NCBI RefSeq assembly: GCF_900113085.1
Contig: NZ_FOOC01000010.1
Span: 1 to 64,000, forward strand
DNA: 64,000 nt
Direction of reading: 5' to 3'
DNA from: Fontimonas thermophila
GTDB lineage: Bacteria; Pseudomonadota; Gammaproteobacteria; Nevskiales; Nevskiaceae
Under the pieces are notes generated by a model. It ran no database searches. It was given only the letters and a program-made list of their open reading frames with translations, and had not been told where the DNA came from. The position numbers were made by a program, and so were the translations under genes. Below are positions 17,411 to 28,598 of this stretch, piece after piece; position 1 is the first letter of the stretch; every line of letters begins with the position of its first letter.

Positions 17411-18048
17411 TGGAATACAGCCTCAGGCGGATGGATGGGGCGCAGGCCGCACCCACGCTCGACGAGCAGGTGGGCAGGAGCGTTTTTCTCGGCCGCCTCG
17501 AGGAAATGGCCCAGGCCGCGGTGAATTGGGGGCGCAAGAACTCGCTGTGGCCGTTCAATTTTGGCCTGTCGTGCTGTTATGTCGAGATGGCGACGGCTTT
17601 CACCAGTCCGCATGATCTCGCCCGCTTTGGTTCGGAAGTCATCCGCGCGACGCCGCGTCAGTCTGACGTCATCGTCATCTCCGGCACGCCGTTCCTGAAG
17701 ATGGCGCCGGTGATCAAACGGCTCTACGAGCAGATGCTCGAGCCCAAGTGGGTCATCTCCATGGGGTCTTGCGCCAATTCTGGCGGCATGTACGACATCT
17801 ATTCGGTCGTGCAGGGGGTGGACAAGATTCTGCCCGTGGACGTTTACATCTCCGGCTGTCCGCCGCGGCCGGAGGCTTTTCTTGAGGCGCTGATTCTGCT
17901 GCAGAAGTCGATCCAGACCGAGCGTCGGCCACTGTCGTGGATGGTCGGGCCGCAGGGGGTGACGCGCATGCCGGCCCTGTCCATGCGCGATGCCAAGCAG
18001 GCGCAGCGCGTGGCGGTCACGGATCTGAGAACTCCGGATCAGGTATGA
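17410..18048 (+). CDS. nuoB: NADH-quinone oxidoreductase subunit B
   Basis: NuoB carries the terminal iron-sulfur cluster N2 that hands electrons to quinone. All four ligands are visible: Cys55 and Cys56 in GLSCCYVEM, Cys121 in GSCANSGG and Cys150 in GCPPRPE. The 212-residue protein has a normal core and an extended C terminus (to [12 protein letters not shown]). It overlaps nuoA by one base, and its stop overlaps the nuoC-D start (ATGA), so translation is probably coupled. Confidence 0.97.
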   Translation: MEYSLRRMDGAQAAPTLDEQVGRSVFLGRLEEMAQAAVNWGRKNSLWPFNFGLSCCYVEMATAFTSPHDLARFGSEVIRATPRQSDVIVISGTPFLKMAPVIKRLYEQMLEPKWVISMGSCANSGGMYDIYSVVQGVDKILPVDVYISGCPPRPEAFLEALILLQKSIQTERRPLSWMVGPQGVTRMPALSMRDAKQAQRVAVTDLRTPDQV

Positions 18049-19811
18049 GCGCCGTCCGCGAGGAAATGCGACCGCTGGGCGTGATCGGCGAGTTGTATGC
18101 CCGGTTCCCGGGCGAGGGTTTCGTCGAACAGGCAACTGCGGACGGCATCCCGACGATGTGGGTGCCGGTCGGCCGGCTGCTGCGGGTGATGAAGCTGCTC
18201 AAGCACGAGATCCGGCAGCCGTACCGGATGTTGTACGACCTCACCGCGGTCGATGAGCGGCTGCGCCAGCACCGCGATGGATTGCCGCCGGCGGATTTCA
18301 CCGTCGTCTATCACTTGATGTCGTTCGAGCGCAACAGCGATGTGCGCATCAAGGTCGCGCTCCGCGGCGAATCGCCGCACTGCCCGTCGGTGACCGGCCT
18401 GTGGCTCAACGCGAACTGGTACGAGCGCGAGGTCTGGGATTTGTTCGGTATCTGGTTCGACGGACATCCCAATCTGCAGCGCATCATGATGCCGCGCACC
18501 TGGCAGGGGCATCCCTTGCGCAAGGATCATTATGCGCGTGCCACCGAGGCCGAGCGGCTGACGATGGATGCGGCGCGCGTCGATCGGGAACAGGAAGCCT
18601 TGCGCATCAAGCCCGAGGAATGGGGCATGACGGCGGCCGGCGAGGATCACGATTACATGATCCTCAATCTCGGTCCCAACCATCCGAGCGTGCATGGTGT
18701 GTTCCGTGTCATGCTGCAGCTCGATGGCGAGGAGATCGTGCAGGCGGTGCCCGACATCGGCTATCACCACCGCGGTGCCGAGAAAATGGGTGAGCGCCAG
18801 TCCTGGCACAGCTACATTCCGTACACCGATCGCATCGACTATCTCGGCGGGGTGATGAACAACCTGCCGTATCTGATGGCGATCGAACGCATGGCCGGCA
18901 TCCAGGTTCCGGAACGTGCGCAGACGATCCGTGTGATGCTCTGCGAGTTCTTCCGCATCACCTCGCATTTGCTGTTCTACGGCACTTTTGCGCAAGACGT
19001 CGGCAGCATGTCGCCGGTGTTCTACATGTTCGTCGATCGCCAGAAGGCGTATGACGTCATCGAGGCGATCACCGGCTTTCGCATGCATCCGGCGTGGTTT
19101 CGCATCGGGGGCGTTGCTGCCGACCTGCCGCGTGGCTGGGAAAAGCGGGTCCGCGAATTTCTCGACTGGATGCCCAAGCGGCTCAAGGACTACGAACAGA
19201 TGGCGCTCAAGAACACGATTCTCAAGCGCCGCAGCATCGGCATCGGCCAGTACAGTACCGATGAGGCAATCGAATGGGGCGTCACCGGCCCGGGGCTGCG
19301 CGCGACCGGCTATGCCTGGGATTACCGCAAGGCGCGACCTTATTCGGGCTACGAGCATTTCGAGTTCGAGATTCCGACCGGTAAGAACGGCGATGCCTAT
19401 GACCGCTGCCTCGTACGCGTCGAGGAGATCCGCCAGTCGCTGCGCATCATCGAGCAGTGCTTAAAGCACATGCCGTCCGGTGACTACAAGGCGCGCCACC
19501 CGCTGACGACGCCGCCGATCAAGGATCACACGATGCAGGACATCGAAACCTTGATCCACCACTTCCTCAACGTGTCCTGGGGGCCGGTGATCCCGCCGGG
19601 AGAATGTACGATGACGGTGGAGGCGACCAAGGGTTTGAACAGCTACTACCTGACCAGCGATGGCGGCACGATGAGTTACCGCACCCGCATCCGCACCCCC
19701 AGCTTTGCGCACCTGCAGATGATCCCGTATCTGGCGCGCGGGTTGATGCTGCCAGACCTGATCGCGATCATCGCGTCGATCGATTTCGTCATGGCGGACG
19801 TGGACCGGTGA
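18045..19811 (+). CDS. nuoC: NADH-quinone oxidoreductase fused subunits C/D
   Basis: One 588-residue chain contains NuoC (about 1-190) and NuoD (about 205-588), the fusion seen in E. coli and relatives. NuoC has [20 protein letters not shown] and RKDHY. NuoD has [27 protein letters not shown] (quinone site) and the C-terminal [19 protein letters not shown]. No stop or frameshift separates them; the linker is [20 protein letters not shown]. It is part of the hydrophilic arm near cluster N2. The start overlaps the nuoB stop by four bases, and its stop TGA is near the nuoE start. Confidence 0.97.
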   Translation: MSAVREEMRPLGVIGELYARFPGEGFVEQATADGIPTMWVPVGRLLRVMKLLKHEIRQPYRMLYDLTAVDERLRQHRDGLPPADFTVVYHLMSFERNSDVRIKVALRGESPHCPSVTGLWLNANWYEREVWDLFGIWFDGHPNLQRIMMPRTWQGHPLRKDHYARATEAERLTMDAARVDREQEALRIKPEEWGMTAAGEDHDYMILNLGPNHPSVHGVFRVMLQLDGEEIVQAVPDIGYHHRGAEKMGERQSWHSYIPYTDRIDYLGGVMNNLPYLMAIERMAGIQVPERAQTIRVMLCEFFRITSHLLFYGTFAQDVGSMSPVFYMFVDRQKAYDVIEAITGFRMHPAWFRIGGVAADLPRGWEKRVREFLDWMPKRLKDYEQMALKNTILKRRSIGIGQYSTDEAIEWGVTGPGLRATGYAWDYRKARPYSGYEHFEFEIPTGKNGDAYDRCLVRVEEIRQSLRIIEQCLKHMPSGDYKARHPLTTPPIKDHTMQDIETLIHHFLNVSWGPVIPPGECTMTVEATKGLNSYYLTSDGGTMSYRTRIRTPSFAHLQMIPYLARGLMLPDLIAIIASIDFVMADVDR

Positions 19812-19813
19812 CC

Positions 19814-20287
19814 ATGCTCAGTCCAGATGAAATCGCCGAGATCGACCGGGAGCTGGCGCATTACGAACAGCCAGCGGCCGCCACCATCGAGGCCTTGAAG
19901 ATCGTCCAGCGTCATCGCGGCTGGGTCAGCGACGAGGCCGTTGCCGCCATCGCCGCCAAGCTGGGCTGTTCGCCGGCCGACGTCGATGCGGTGGCGACTT
20001 TCTATAACCTGATTTACCGCAGGCCGGTGGGCCGCCACGTGATCCATGTCTGCGATTCGGTGACCTGCTGGATGCTGGGTGAGCCGCGCTTGACCGAGCT
20101 GCTCAAGGCCCAACTGGGGATCGATTACGGGCAGACCACGGCCGATGGCCGCTTCACCTTGCTGCCGATCTGCTGTCTGGGTACCTGCGATCGAGCCCCG
20201 GCGATGATGATCGACGAGGACACGCACCGCGATCTGGAATCCGTCGATGCCGCGCGCTTGAGCGCGATTCTGGAGCGTTATCCATGA
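19814..20287 (+). CDS. nuoE: NADH-quinone oxidoreductase subunit E
   Basis: This 24-kDa-type subunit of the NADH-oxidising module binds the 2Fe-2S cluster N1a. The four ligands are Cys80 and Cys85 (VCDSVTCW) and Cys121 and Cys125 (CLGTCDRAP). The 157-residue length is usual. ATG 19814 was chosen; a GTG at 19808 overlapping the nuoC-D stop could be used instead and adds two residues. The 79-bp gap to nuoF is the largest inside the nuo operon. Confidence 0.95.
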   Translation: MLSPDEIAEIDRELAHYEQPAAATIEALKIVQRHRGWVSDEAVAAIAAKLGCSPADVDAVATFYNLIYRRPVGRHVIHVCDSVTCWMLGEPRLTELLKAQLGIDYGQTTADGRFTLLPICCLGTCDRAPAMMIDEDTHRDLESVDAARLSAILERYP

Positions 20288-20366
20288 AAACCGGGTGCGG
20301 ATCGAAGACAGGGGATCGGCATGCGCTGCCCTGCAGGCGGTGTCTGGTCGGCGGGGGAGCAAGGGC

Positions 20367-21668
20367 ATGAGCGCACGCACTTCGCCACCGAGTAAGCCGC
20401 TGACCGACCGCATCCGGCCGAACCACCCGCCGTACGGTCTTGCGGATTACGAACGCCACGGTGGATACCAGGGCCTGCGCGCGGCGCTGAAAATGAGCCC
20501 GCAAGACGTCACCGCGCTGATGAAGTCGGCGGGGCTGCGCGGGCGCGGCGGCGCCGGGTTTCCGACCGGCGTGAAATGGAGCCTGGTGCCGATGGGCGAG
20601 AACGCGCCGAAGCAAAAATACATCATCGCCAATGGCGACGAGATGGAGCCCGGCACGTTCAAGGATCGCCTGCTGCTCGAAGGCGATCCGTTGCAGTTCA
20701 TCGAAGGCATCACGATCGGCGGGTACGCGATCGGCGCGTCGATCGGCTATGTTTTCCTGCGCGCCGAGTACGTCGAGGCCGCCAGAGCGTTGCGCAAGGC
20801 CATCCAGGAATGCTATGCGCGCAACCGCCTGGGCCGGAACATCCTGGGCTCGGACTTCCATTTCGACCTGTATCTGCACACCAGCGCCGGCCGTTACATC
20901 TGTGGCGAGGAAACCGCGCTGATCAACTCGCTCGAAGGCAAGCGCGCGATTCCCCGTGCCAAGCCGCCGTTTCCGGCGACATCGGGTTTGTTCGGCAAAC
21001 CCACCGTCGTCAACAACATCGAGACGCTGTGCAACGTGCCGCACATCGTCCACTACGGTGCCGAGTGGTTCCGCGGCCTGTCCAAGGGCAAGGATGGCGG
21101 CACCAAGATCTACGGCGCTTCCGGCAAGCTGCGCCGGCCCGGTGCCTGGGAATTGCCGATGGGCACGACGGTGCGCGAAATCCTCGAGGACCATGCCGGC
21201 GGACTGCGTGCCGGCCTGAAGCTGCGCGGATTCCTGCCCGGCGGGGCGAGCACCGATTTTTTGACCGCCGAGCATCTCGATGTGCCGATGGATTTCGACT
21301 CCATCGCCAAGGCCGGCTCGCGCATGGGCACCGGCATGATGATCGTGCTCGACGATCAGACCGATGTCATCGGCATGGTTCGCAACCTGGAGCGCTTTTT
21401 CGCGCGCGAGTCCTGCGGCTGGTGCACGCCGTGCCGCGACGGATTGCCCTGGGTCGAGAAAATCCTCGCCAGCCTCGAGGCCGGGCAGGGTCGTCCCGAG
21501 GATTTGACGATCCTGCGCCAGATGACCCGGCTGCTCGGGCCGGGACGGACGTTTTGTGCGCATGCCCCGGGTGCGATGGAGCCGCTGCAAAGCGCGCTTG
21601 GGCATTTCCGACTCGACTTCGAACGCGCCGCGGCGCGCAGTGCCGCCGTGGCAGGGGGACGTCCATGA
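20367..21668 (+). CDS. nuoF: NADH-quinone oxidoreductase subunit F
   Basis: NuoF holds FMN, the NADH site and the 4Fe-4S cluster N3. GLRGRGGAGFPTG (around 57-69) is the FMN/NADH loop, and ESCGWCTPCR gives Cys350, Cys353 and Cys356, with Cys397 in FCAHAPG as the fourth ligand. The chosen ATG 20367 (MSARTSPPSK) gives 433 residues, near the family norm. The frame extends upstream through 24 non-conserved codons from 20295. The stop overlaps the nuoG ATG. Confidence 0.96.
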   Translation: MSARTSPPSKPLTDRIRPNHPPYGLADYERHGGYQGLRAALKMSPQDVTALMKSAGLRGRGGAGFPTGVKWSLVPMGENAPKQKYIIANGDEMEPGTFKDRLLLEGDPLQFIEGITIGGYAIGASIGYVFLRAEYVEAARALRKAIQECYARNRLGRNILGSDFHFDLYLHTSAGRYICGEETALINSLEGKRAIPRAKPPFPATSGLFGKPTVVNNIETLCNVPHIVHYGAEWFRGLSKGKDGGTKIYGASGKLRRPGAWELPMGTTVREILEDHAGGLRAGLKLRGFLPGGASTDFLTAEHLDVPMDFDSIAKAGSRMGTGMMIVLDDQTDVIGMVRNLERFFARESCGWCTPCRDGLPWVEKILASLEAGQGRPEDLTILRQMTRLLGPGRTFCAHAPGAMEPLQSALGHFRLDFERAAARSAAVAGGRP

Positions 21669-24391
21669 GCGCCGGCGATGCGCGATCCGCGACCGCGCCG
21701 CTGGTCACGATCGAGATCGACGGCCGGCGGTATCGCGTCGATCCACGGCGCAACCTGCTCGAAGTCGCACTCGAGCTGGGTTTTGATCTGCCGTACTTCT
21801 GCTGGCATCCGGCGCTCGGCAGTGTCGGCGCCTGTCGCCAGTGCGCGGTGACGCAGTTCAAGGACGAAAACGACACCCAAGGCCGCGTCGTGATGGCCTG
21901 CATGACGCCTTGCGCCGACAAGACCCGCATCGCCATCGCGCATCCGGATGCGCTGGAGATGCGCGCATCGGTTATCGAAATGCTGATGACCAACCATCCG
22001 CACGATTGCCCGGTGTGCGAGGAGGGCGGCGCCTGCCATCTGCAGGACATGACCGTGATGACCGGCCACGCTTACCGCCGGTACCGGTTCCACAAGCGTA
22101 CCCACGTCAACCAGGATCTCGGGCCGTTCGTCAGCCATGAAATGAACCGCTGCATCGCCTGTTACCGATGCGTGCGCTTCTACCGCGAATATGCCGGCGG
22201 CGACGATCTCAACGTGTTCGGCGCGCATCATTACGTCTACTTCGGTCGCGCCAGCGATGGCGTGCTCGAAAGCCCGTTTTCCGGCAACCTCGTCGAGGTG
22301 TGTCCCACCGGCGTGTTCACCGACAAGACCTACGGTGAGTCATACACCCGCAAGTGGGATTTGCAGCAGGCGCCGAGCATCTGCCACCACTGCGCGGTGG
22401 GCTGCAACATCATGCCGGGCGAGCGCTACGGGCGTCTCAAGCGCATCGAAAACCGCTATCACGGCGCGCTCAACGGCTATTTCCTCTGCGACCGTGGCCG
22501 TTACGGCTATCAGCACGTCAATGCCCAAGGCCGGGTGCGGCATGCGGCGCTGCGCCGCGATCGCGGCGCGGCCCGCCAGCCAGTCGATGCCGATACGGCG
22601 ATCGCCACGCTGGCGGGCTGGCTGGCCGAGGGTCGCGTACTCGGGATCGGGTCGCCCCGCGCTTCGCTGGAGGCCAATTATGCGCTGCGTGCGCTGGTCG
22701 GCGCCGACCGCTTCCACCGTGGCATCGACGCCGAAACCGCCCGCCTCGATGATCTAGTGCTCGAGACGCTCGCGCGCGGGCCGGCGCAAATCGCCACAAT
22801 CGCCGATATCGAGCAGGCCGATGCGGTGCTCGTGCTCGGGGAGGATGTGCTTGCGACCGGCGCACGGATCGCGCTCGCGATCCGGCAGGCCGTGCGCCAG
22901 AGCGCTTATGCGATGGCTGACGCTGCCCATGTCCCGCGCTGGCAGGATCACTCGGCGCGCCTGCTCGCGCAGGAGGTGAAAAGCCCCTTGTTCGTCTGCA
23001 CGCCGGCGGCGACCGGACTCGATGGCATCGCGACGCGCACCTATCGTGGCGCACCGCAGGATCTGGTGCGACTCGCGCAGGAGATCGTGCATCTGCTCGA
23101 CTACACCCAGCCGCGCGCACCGGGGCTTGACGGCGACACGATCCATCTGGCGCACACGATCGCCGAGGCGCTCAAGGGGGCCCAGCGTCCGCTGATCGTC
23201 AGCGGCACGGGTTGCGGTTCGGCCGCCTTGCTGCAAGTCGTCGCCAACCTGTGCACGGCGCTCGGCCGATCGGGCCGCAAGCCGTGGCTCGCGTTGCTGC
23301 CGAGCGAGTGCAACAGCCTGGGGACGGCTCTGCTGGGCGGTCCCGGCCTCGACGCCGCGCTCGCGCGCATCGAGGTCGGCGAGATCGATACACTGATCGT
23401 GCTCGAAAACGATTTGTTCCGCCGCGTGCCGGCACCGCGGCTGCAGGCTCTGCTGATGCGCCTGTCGCACCTGGTGGTCATCGATGCGCTGGCGACGCCG
23501 ACCGCAGAGGCGGCGGATTTGCTGCTGCCCGCGGGCGCGTTCGCGGAAACCGACGGCACGCTGGTCAATTACGAAGGGCGGGCGCAGCGCTATTTCCAGG
23601 TCTATGTGCCCGAAGGCGATATCCGCGAATCCTGGCGCTGGCTGCAGCAGGTGGCGCGTGCCCGCGGGCAGGACCTCGGCGACGCACTCGATGCGCTGAT
23701 CGCCGGGTGTGCGGGGAGCGATCCACGGCTGGCGCGCATCGTCGATGCCGCGCCATCGGCGCGATTCCGCATTCACGGCAGCCGCATTCCGCGTCAGCCG
23801 CATCGCTACAGCGGGCGCACGGCGATGCACGCGCAGCGCGATATCCACGAGCCGCGGCCGCCACAGGATCCCGACACGCCGCTCGCATTTTCGATGGAAG
23901 GCGCACGCACCGGCGCACCGCCGGCGGAAATCCCGATCTTCTGGTATCCGCGCTGGAACTCGGTGCAGTCGGTGCACAAGTTCCAACAGGAAATCGGCGG
24001 TCCCCTGCGCGGCGGCGATCCCGGTGTGCGTCTGATCGAGCCCGGTCCCGGCGGTCATTATCACGACCGTCCTGGGTATCGCGCACCGGCCGAGCTGGAG
24101 ACTGTCTGGCTCTACGAATTGTTCGGCTCGGAAGAGTTGTCGGTGCGCGGGGATGCGATCGCAAGCCGTGTCGCAGCCCCCTATCTCGTGCTGCACCCGG
24201 CTACGGCGGCGCGGCTCGGTCTCACCGCGGGCGCCACGGTGCAGGTGGAGGCCGCCGGCCAGCGCTGGCAGGCCGTGCTGCGTGTCAGCCCCACGTTTGC
24301 GGCGAATGTCGCCGGTGTGCCGCGCGGCTTGCCCGGCGTGCCGACGTTCGCGACGGGTACGGTACTGAGCGTGCGGGAGGTACGGCCGTGA
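21665..24391 (+). CDS. nuoG: NADH-quinone oxidoreductase subunit G
   Basis: NuoG, at 908 residues, is the largest subunit of the peripheral arm and is related to molybdopterin oxidoreductases. Ligands can be read for N1b (Cys46, 57, 60, 79), N5 (His113, Cys115, 118, 124) and N4 (Cys163, 166, 169, 213). The N7 set CxxCxxxC plus Cys (Cys240, 243, 247, 275) is also complete; this extra cluster is kept in only some lineages. Residues beyond about 280 form the molybdopterin-like body with no expected cofactor. It overlaps nuoF by four bases and nuoH by four bases. Confidence 0.96.
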   Translation: MSAGDARSATAPLVTIEIDGRRYRVDPRRNLLEVALELGFDLPYFCWHPALGSVGACRQCAVTQFKDENDTQGRVVMACMTPCADKTRIAIAHPDALEMRASVIEMLMTNHPHDCPVCEEGGACHLQDMTVMTGHAYRRYRFHKRTHVNQDLGPFVSHEMNRCIACYRCVRFYREYAGGDDLNVFGAHHYVYFGRASDGVLESPFSGNLVEVCPTGVFTDKTYGESYTRKWDLQQAPSICHHCAVGCNIMPGERYGRLKRIENRYHGALNGYFLCDRGRYGYQHVNAQGRVRHAALRRDRGAARQPVDADTAIATLAGWLAEGRVLGIGSPRASLEANYALRALVGADRFHRGIDAETARLDDLVLETLARGPAQIATIADIEQADAVLVLGEDVLATGARIALAIRQAVRQSAYAMADAAHVPRWQDHSARLLAQEVKSPLFVCTPAATGLDGIATRTYRGAPQDLVRLAQEIVHLLDYTQPRAPGLDGDTIHLAHTIAEALKGAQRPLIVSGTGCGSAALLQVVANLCTALGRSGRKPWLALLPSECNSLGTALLGGPGLDAALARIEVGEIDTLIVLENDLFRRVPAPRLQALLMRLSHLVVIDALATPTAEAADLLLPAGAFAETDGTLVNYEGRAQRYFQVYVPEGDIRESWRWLQQVARARGQDLGDALDALIAGCAGSDPRLARIVDAAPSARFRIHGSRIPRQPHRYSGRTAMHAQRDIHEPRPPQDPDTPLAFSMEGARTGAPPAEIPIFWYPRWNSVQSVHKFQQEIGGPLRGGDPGVRLIEPGPGGHYHDRPGYRAPAELETVWLYELFGSEELSVRGDAIASRVAAPYLVLHPATAARLGLTAGATVQVEAAGQRWQAVLRVSPTFAANVAGVPRGLPGVPTFATGTVLSVREVRP

Positions 24392-25371
24392 GCAGCGAGC
24401 GCATGGCTCTGATCGGCACAATTCTGCTCGCCGTCGTTGCCACGGCGGCGCTGCTGATCTGGGTCGAGCGCCGCATGCTCGGGCTGTGGCAGGACCGCTG
24501 GGGTCCCAACCGGGTCGGGTTTCTCGGACTTGGCCAGGTCGTTGCCGACATGATCAAGATCTTCATGAAAGACGACTGGATCCCGCCCTTTGCCGATCGC
24601 CCGGTATTCGTCATCGCGCCGGCGATCGTGATGGTCACCGTTCTACTCGCCTTTGCCGTGGTGCCAATCGCCCCAGGCGTGTCCGTTGCCGGCGACTGGA
24701 ACGTCGGCGTGCTGTTCGTGCTCGGCATGACCTCGCTCGCCGTCTATTCGGTGATGCTCGGCGGCTGGGCGTCGAACAACAAGTACGCACTGCTCGGCGC
24801 GATGCGATCGACCGCCCAGTCGATCAGCTACGAGGTGTTCATGGGTCTGGCGCTGCTCGGCGTGGTCATTCAGGCCGGTTCGTTCAGTCTCGAGGACATC
24901 GTGCTCGCCCAGCAGGACGGCTGGTTCATCGGTCCGCAATTCCTCGGCTTCGTGCTGTTTCTGATCGCCGGTCTCGCCGAGACGCACCGTCTGCCGCTGG
25001 ATTTACCGGAGGCCGAACACGAACTCACCGCCGGATTCCATACCGAGTATTCGGGGATGAAGTTCGGCATGTTCTTCGTCGGTGAATACGTCGCGGTGAT
25101 TCTCGTCTCTGGGCTGCTGACCACGCTGTATTTCGGCGGCTGGCTCGGCCCGACCTGGGGGCTCACGCTCGCCGGATGGTCATTCATGCCGCTGGTGTGG
25201 TTCGTGCTCAAGACGGGTGCATTCATTTTGTTCTTCATCCTGCTGCGCGCCGCGATCCCGCGCCCGCGCTACGACCAGCTGATGCGCTTCGGCTGGCTGG
25301 TGCTGCTGCCGCTCGCCTTGCTCAACACTGCGGTCACCGGCGCGTTCGTTCTGTTGAGGAGCGGTGCATGA
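24388..25371 (+). CDS. nuoH: NADH-quinone oxidoreductase subunit H
   Basis: NuoH is the membrane subunit that forms much of the quinone channel. The 327-residue product has about eight helices. Conserved pieces include [36 protein letters not shown] and the acidic loop [17 protein letters not shown], followed by [19 protein letters not shown]. Start is the GTG at 24388, overlapping the nuoG stop (GTGA); the next ATG is at 24403. Its stop overlaps the nuoI ATG. Confidence 0.96.
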   Translation: MSSERMALIGTILLAVVATAALLIWVERRMLGLWQDRWGPNRVGFLGLGQVVADMIKIFMKDDWIPPFADRPVFVIAPAIVMVTVLLAFAVVPIAPGVSVAGDWNVGVLFVLGMTSLAVYSVMLGGWASNNKYALLGAMRSTAQSISYEVFMGLALLGVVIQAGSFSLEDIVLAQQDGWFIGPQFLGFVLFLIAGLAETHRLPLDLPEAEHELTAGFHTEYSGMKFGMFFVGEYVAVILVSGLLTTLYFGGWLGPTWGLTLAGWSFMPLVWFVLKTGAFILFFILLRAAIPRPRYDQLMRFGWLVLLPLALLNTAVTGAFVLLRSGA

Positions 25372-25970
25372 GCCGTCATCTCAAAGAGCACGGGACACCC
25401 GCTGTGCCCCCCCCGCCGGTGTCGCCCGGGGGGCTGCGGTTGATCGTCGAAGGGTTTTTCACCCAGTTGCTGTCGTTGTGGCGCGTGTTTCTGCACCTGT
25501 TCGCGCGGCGCGCCACGATCGAATATCCGGAACAAAAGCCCTATCTGCCGCCGCGTTACCGTGGCCGCATCGTGCTCACCCGCGATCCGGACGGACAGGA
25601 GCGCTGCGTGGCCTGCAACCTCTGCGCCGTGGCCTGTCCGGTGGGCTGCATCGCGCTACAGAAGGCGGAAACGCCGGACGGGCGCTGGTATCCGGAATGG
25701 TTCCGTATCAATTTTTCGCGGTGCATTTATTGCGGCATGTGCGAGGAAGCCTGTCCGACCTATGCGATCCAGCTCACCCCGGACTACGAGATGGCCGAGT
25801 ACGACCGTCGCAACATGGTTTACGAGAAAGAGCACCTGTTGATTGCCGGCCAGGGCAAGTACCCCGGCTACAGCTTTTACCGGGTCGCGGGCCTGGCCAT
25901 CGCCGGCAAGCCCAAGGGCGCGGCGCAACACGAGGAGCCACCGGTGGATCCGCGGAGCCTGCTGCCGTGA
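25368..25970 (+). CDS. nuoI: NADH-quinone oxidoreductase subunit I
   Basis: This subunit carries the two 4Fe-4S clusters N6a and N6b that link the peripheral arm to N2. Two ferredoxin motifs are complete: Cys80, 83, 86 and 90 ([11 protein letters not shown]) and Cys119, 122, 125 and 129 ([11 protein letters not shown]). The 200-residue chain has a proline-rich N terminus and an amphipathic segment that would rest on the membrane. It overlaps both neighbours by four bases. Confidence 0.96.
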   Translation: MSRHLKEHGTPAVPPPPVSPGGLRLIVEGFFTQLLSLWRVFLHLFARRATIEYPEQKPYLPPRYRGRIVLTRDPDGQERCVACNLCAVACPVGCIALQKAETPDGRWYPEWFRINFSRCIYCGMCEEACPTYAIQLTPDYEMAEYDRRNMVYEKEHLLIAGQGKYPGYSFYRVAGLAIAGKPKGAAQHEEPPVDPRSLLP

Positions 25971-26473
25971 GCACGCTTTTTTATGTCGCTTCCGCCGTCG
26001 CCCTGGCGGCGACGCTGCTCGCGATCACGCGGGCCCATCCGGTGCACGCCCTGCTGTATCTGATCGTCTCGCTGCTGGCGGTGGCGGCGACGATGCTCGC
26101 CCTCGGCGCGCCGTTCGCCGCGATGCTCGAGGTGATGGTTTACGCCGGCGCGATCATGGTGTTGTTCGTGTTCGTGGTCATGCTGCTGAATCTCGGCCCC
26201 GGCGTGGCCGAGCACGAACGGCAATGGCTGCGCCCCGGGTACTGGATCGGCCCGGGCGTTTTGTGCGCGGTGCTGCTGGCGCAGTTGCTCATGAGTGTGC
26301 TCGCCCAGCCGGCGCTTACGGGCACACACGAGGTCGATGCCAAGGCGGTGGGCATCGCCCTGTTCGGGCCTTATCTGCTCGCCGTGGAACTGGGTTCGAT
26401 GCTGCTTTTGGCCGGCCTGATCTCTGCCTATCACATCGGCCGCCGCGAACCGGCGCGGAGCACTGCGCCATGA
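25967..26473 (+). CDS. nuoJ: NADH-quinone oxidoreductase subunit J
   Basis: NuoJ is a small membrane-arm subunit of 168 residues with five hydrophobic helices. The conserved segment [20 protein letters not shown] contains the glycine/tyrosine turn known for linking quinone chemistry to pumping. Start is GTG 25967, overlapping the nuoI stop. The stop overlaps the nuoK ATG. Length is slightly short but within family range. Confidence 0.94.
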   Translation: MSTLFYVASAVALAATLLAITRAHPVHALLYLIVSLLAVAATMLALGAPFAAMLEVMVYAGAIMVLFVFVVMLLNLGPGVAEHERQWLRPGYWIGPGVLCAVLLAQLLMSVLAQPALTGTHEVDAKAVGIALFGPYLLAVELGSMLLLAGLISAYHIGRREPARSTAP

Positions 26474-26778
26474 GCGTCGTGCCATTGGGTCATGTGCTGG
26501 GAGTCTGCGCGGCGCTGTTCGCGCTCGGGCTCGTGGGTCTGCTCGTGCGGCGCGGCCTGCTGTTCTCGCTGATGTGCCTGGAAATCATGCTCAATGCGGC
26601 GGGGCTTGCCTTCGTCGCGGCCGGTAGCCGCTGGGCACAGGCGGACGGGCAGGTGATGTTCGTGCTGGTGCTGACGCTGGCCGCCGCCGAAGTCGCCGTG
26701 GGCCTTGCGCTGCTGCTGCAGATCCATCTGCGCTTGAAGACACTGGATCCGGATGCCATCAGCGGAATGAAGGCATGA
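26470..26778 (+). CDS. nuoK: NADH-quinone oxidoreductase subunit K
   Basis: This 102-residue, three-helix membrane subunit is related to Mrp[18 protein letters not shown] carries the conserved in-membrane glutamate (about residue 38), and a second glutamate lies in [17 protein letters not shown] (about 75). Both belong to the central hydrophilic axis for proton transfer. It overlaps nuoJ and nuoL by four bases each. Confidence 0.96.
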   Translation: MSVVPLGHVLGVCAALFALGLVGLLVRRGLLFSLMCLEIMLNAAGLAFVAAGSRWAQADGQVMFVLVLTLAAAEVAVGLALLLQIHLRLKTLDPDAISGMKA

Positions 26779-28598
26779 GCGCCATACCGGACTATCAGGA
26801 ACTGCTGTGCTGGGTCGTGCTGCTGCCGCTGTCGAGCGCGACGGTTCTGCTGCTCTGGCGTGGTGTGCCCAAGGCCCTGGTGACGCTGCTGGGGGTCGGG
26901 TCGGTCGTCGGCAGTGCGCTGCTCACGGCCTTGATCGGCGGGCTCTGGCTGCAGTCACCTGAGCCGTTCACCCAGGTGCTATGGTCCTGGATACAACTGG
27001 AGAGCTTCACGCCCCGTATCGCGCTGCATTTCGACGGCCTGGCACTGACGATGCTCGGCGTCATCACCGGTGTCGGCGCGCTGATTCATGGCTATGCCTC
27101 CGGGTACATGCGCGACGACCCCGGCTACCGCGCGTTCTTCGCGTACATGAATCTGTTTGTCGCGATGATGGTGTTGCTGGTGCTCGCCGACAACCTGCTG
27201 CTGCTGTATCTGGGCTGGGAGGGCGTGGGCCTGTGCTCGTACCTGCTGATCGGGTTCTGGCACCAGGATCCGGCCAATGGTGCGGCGGCGCGCAAGGCCT
27301 TCATCACCACGCGCGTCGGTGACACCGCGATGGCCATCGGCCTGTTTCTCCTCTACCGCGAACTCAAGACGCTCGACATCGAAGTCATCCTCGCCTCGGC
27401 AGCGGCGGCATGGCGCACCGAGCCGTACATGCCGACGCTGATCGCGCTGCTCATTCTGGGGGGGGCGGTCGGCAAGTCCGCACAACTGCCGCTACAGACC
27501 TGGCTGCCGGATGCGATGGCGGGCCCGACGCCGGTCTCCGCACTGATCCACGCGGCGACGATGGTCACGGCCGGCGTCTATCTGGTCGCGCGGCTGCATG
27601 GTCTGTTCCTCGTTGCCCCGGGTGCGCTCGAGGTGGTCGGCTGGATCGGCGCTGTGACGTTGCTGCTCGCCGGCGGCGCGGCGCTTGCACAGTCCGACAT
27701 CAAGCGTGTGCTCGCTTATTCGACGATGTCGCAGATCGGCTACATGTTCATGGCCTTGGGTGCCGGCGCCTGGCAGGCGGCGATTTTTCACCTGATGACG
27801 CACGCTTTCTTCAAGGCGCTGCTGTTTTTGGCGGCCGGCAGCGTGATTCTGGCCTGCCACCACGAGCAGGATATCTTCCGCATGGGGGGATTGCGCAGGA
27901 GGCTGCCGCTTGCCTTCGCTGCCTTCGTCGTCGGTGGGGCGGCGCTGGCCGCGCTGCCCGTCGTCACCGCCGGTTTCTGGAGCAAGGAGGCGATTCTCGC
28001 CGGGGCCTGGTCGAGCGGGCACGTGGCGTGGTGGGCGATGGGTGTCGCCTGCGCTTTTCTCACCGGTTTGTACACGTTCCGTCTGGTCTTCATCGTGTTT
28101 TTCGGTGCGGAGAAGATTCACGCGCACGATGCGGATCTGTGGCGCATGCGCGTACCGCTGGGCGTGCTGATGCTCTTGTCGGTGCTGGGCGGGGCCATCG
28201 CCCTGCCGCTTGCCGGCGTTCTGCCCGGCGATCCGCCGACGCCCTCGGCGCATTGGCCGGCGATCGTGGCGGTGGCGGCCGGACTTGCCGGCATCGCGCT
28301 CGCCTGGCGCTGGTACGGGCGCGGCGCGGTGGCGCCCGAGCCGACGGCGCTGCGCCGGCTCGCGCAGGCTGGCTGGGGATTCGATGCACTCTACGGCGGC
28401 CTGTTCGTGCGGCCACTGTACGCCCTCGCCACGGCCAATCGCGCCGATCTCGTCGATCGCGGGTATGGCGTCATCGTGGCAGGGCTGGGCGGACTGCACC
28501 GGATGGTCCTGCGGCTGCAAACCGGCCGACTGCGCTGGTACGCGGCGGCGATGGCCGCCGGCATGGTCTTGCTGCTCGGAGCCGTGCAATGGACATGA
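26775..28598 (+). CDS. nuoL: NADH-quinone oxidoreductase subunit L
   Basis: NuoL is the distal, antiporter-like proton-pumping subunit with the long lateral helix. The 607 residues include [20 protein letters not shown] with the conserved glutamate and [20 protein letters not shown] with the conserved lysine. [20 protein letters not shown] and [20 protein letters not shown] follow. The C-terminal region extends as expected for the piston-like helix. Its stop lies within the first codons of nuoM. Confidence 0.96.
   Translation: MSAIPDYQELLCWVVLLPLSSATVLLLWRGVPKALVTLLGVGSVVGSALLTALIGGLWLQSPEPFTQVLWSWIQLESFTPRIALHFDGLALTMLGVITGVGALIHGYASGYMRDDPGYRAFFAYMNLFVAMMVLLVLADNLLLLYLGWEGVGLCSYLLIGFWHQDPANGAAARKAFITTRVGDTAMAIGLFLLYRELKTLDIEVILASAAAAWRTEPYMPTLIALLILGGAVGKSAQLPLQTWLPDAMAGPTPVSALIHAATMVTAGVYLVARLHGLFLVAPGALEVVGWIGAVTLLLAGGAALAQSDIKRVLAYSTMSQIGYMFMALGAGAWQAAIFHLMTHAFFKALLFLAAGSVILACHHEQDIFRMGGLRRRLPLAFAAFVVGGAALAALPVVTAGFWSKEAILAGAWSSGHVAWWAMGVACAFLTGLYTFRLVFIVFFGAEKIHAHDADLWRMRVPLGVLMLLSVLGGAIALPLAGVLPGDPPTPSAHWPAIVAVAAGLAGIALAWRWYGRGAVAPEPTALRRLAQAGWGFDALYGGLFVRPLYALATANRADLVDRGYGVIVAGLGGLHRMVLRLQTGRLRWYAAAMAAGMVLLLGAVQWT

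Noticed and set aside
20576-21664. Extension of the nuoG frame upstream through nuoF
   Set aside because: nuoF occupies this region with full cofactor motifs; NuoG begins at ATG 21665 with its 2Fe-2S domain.
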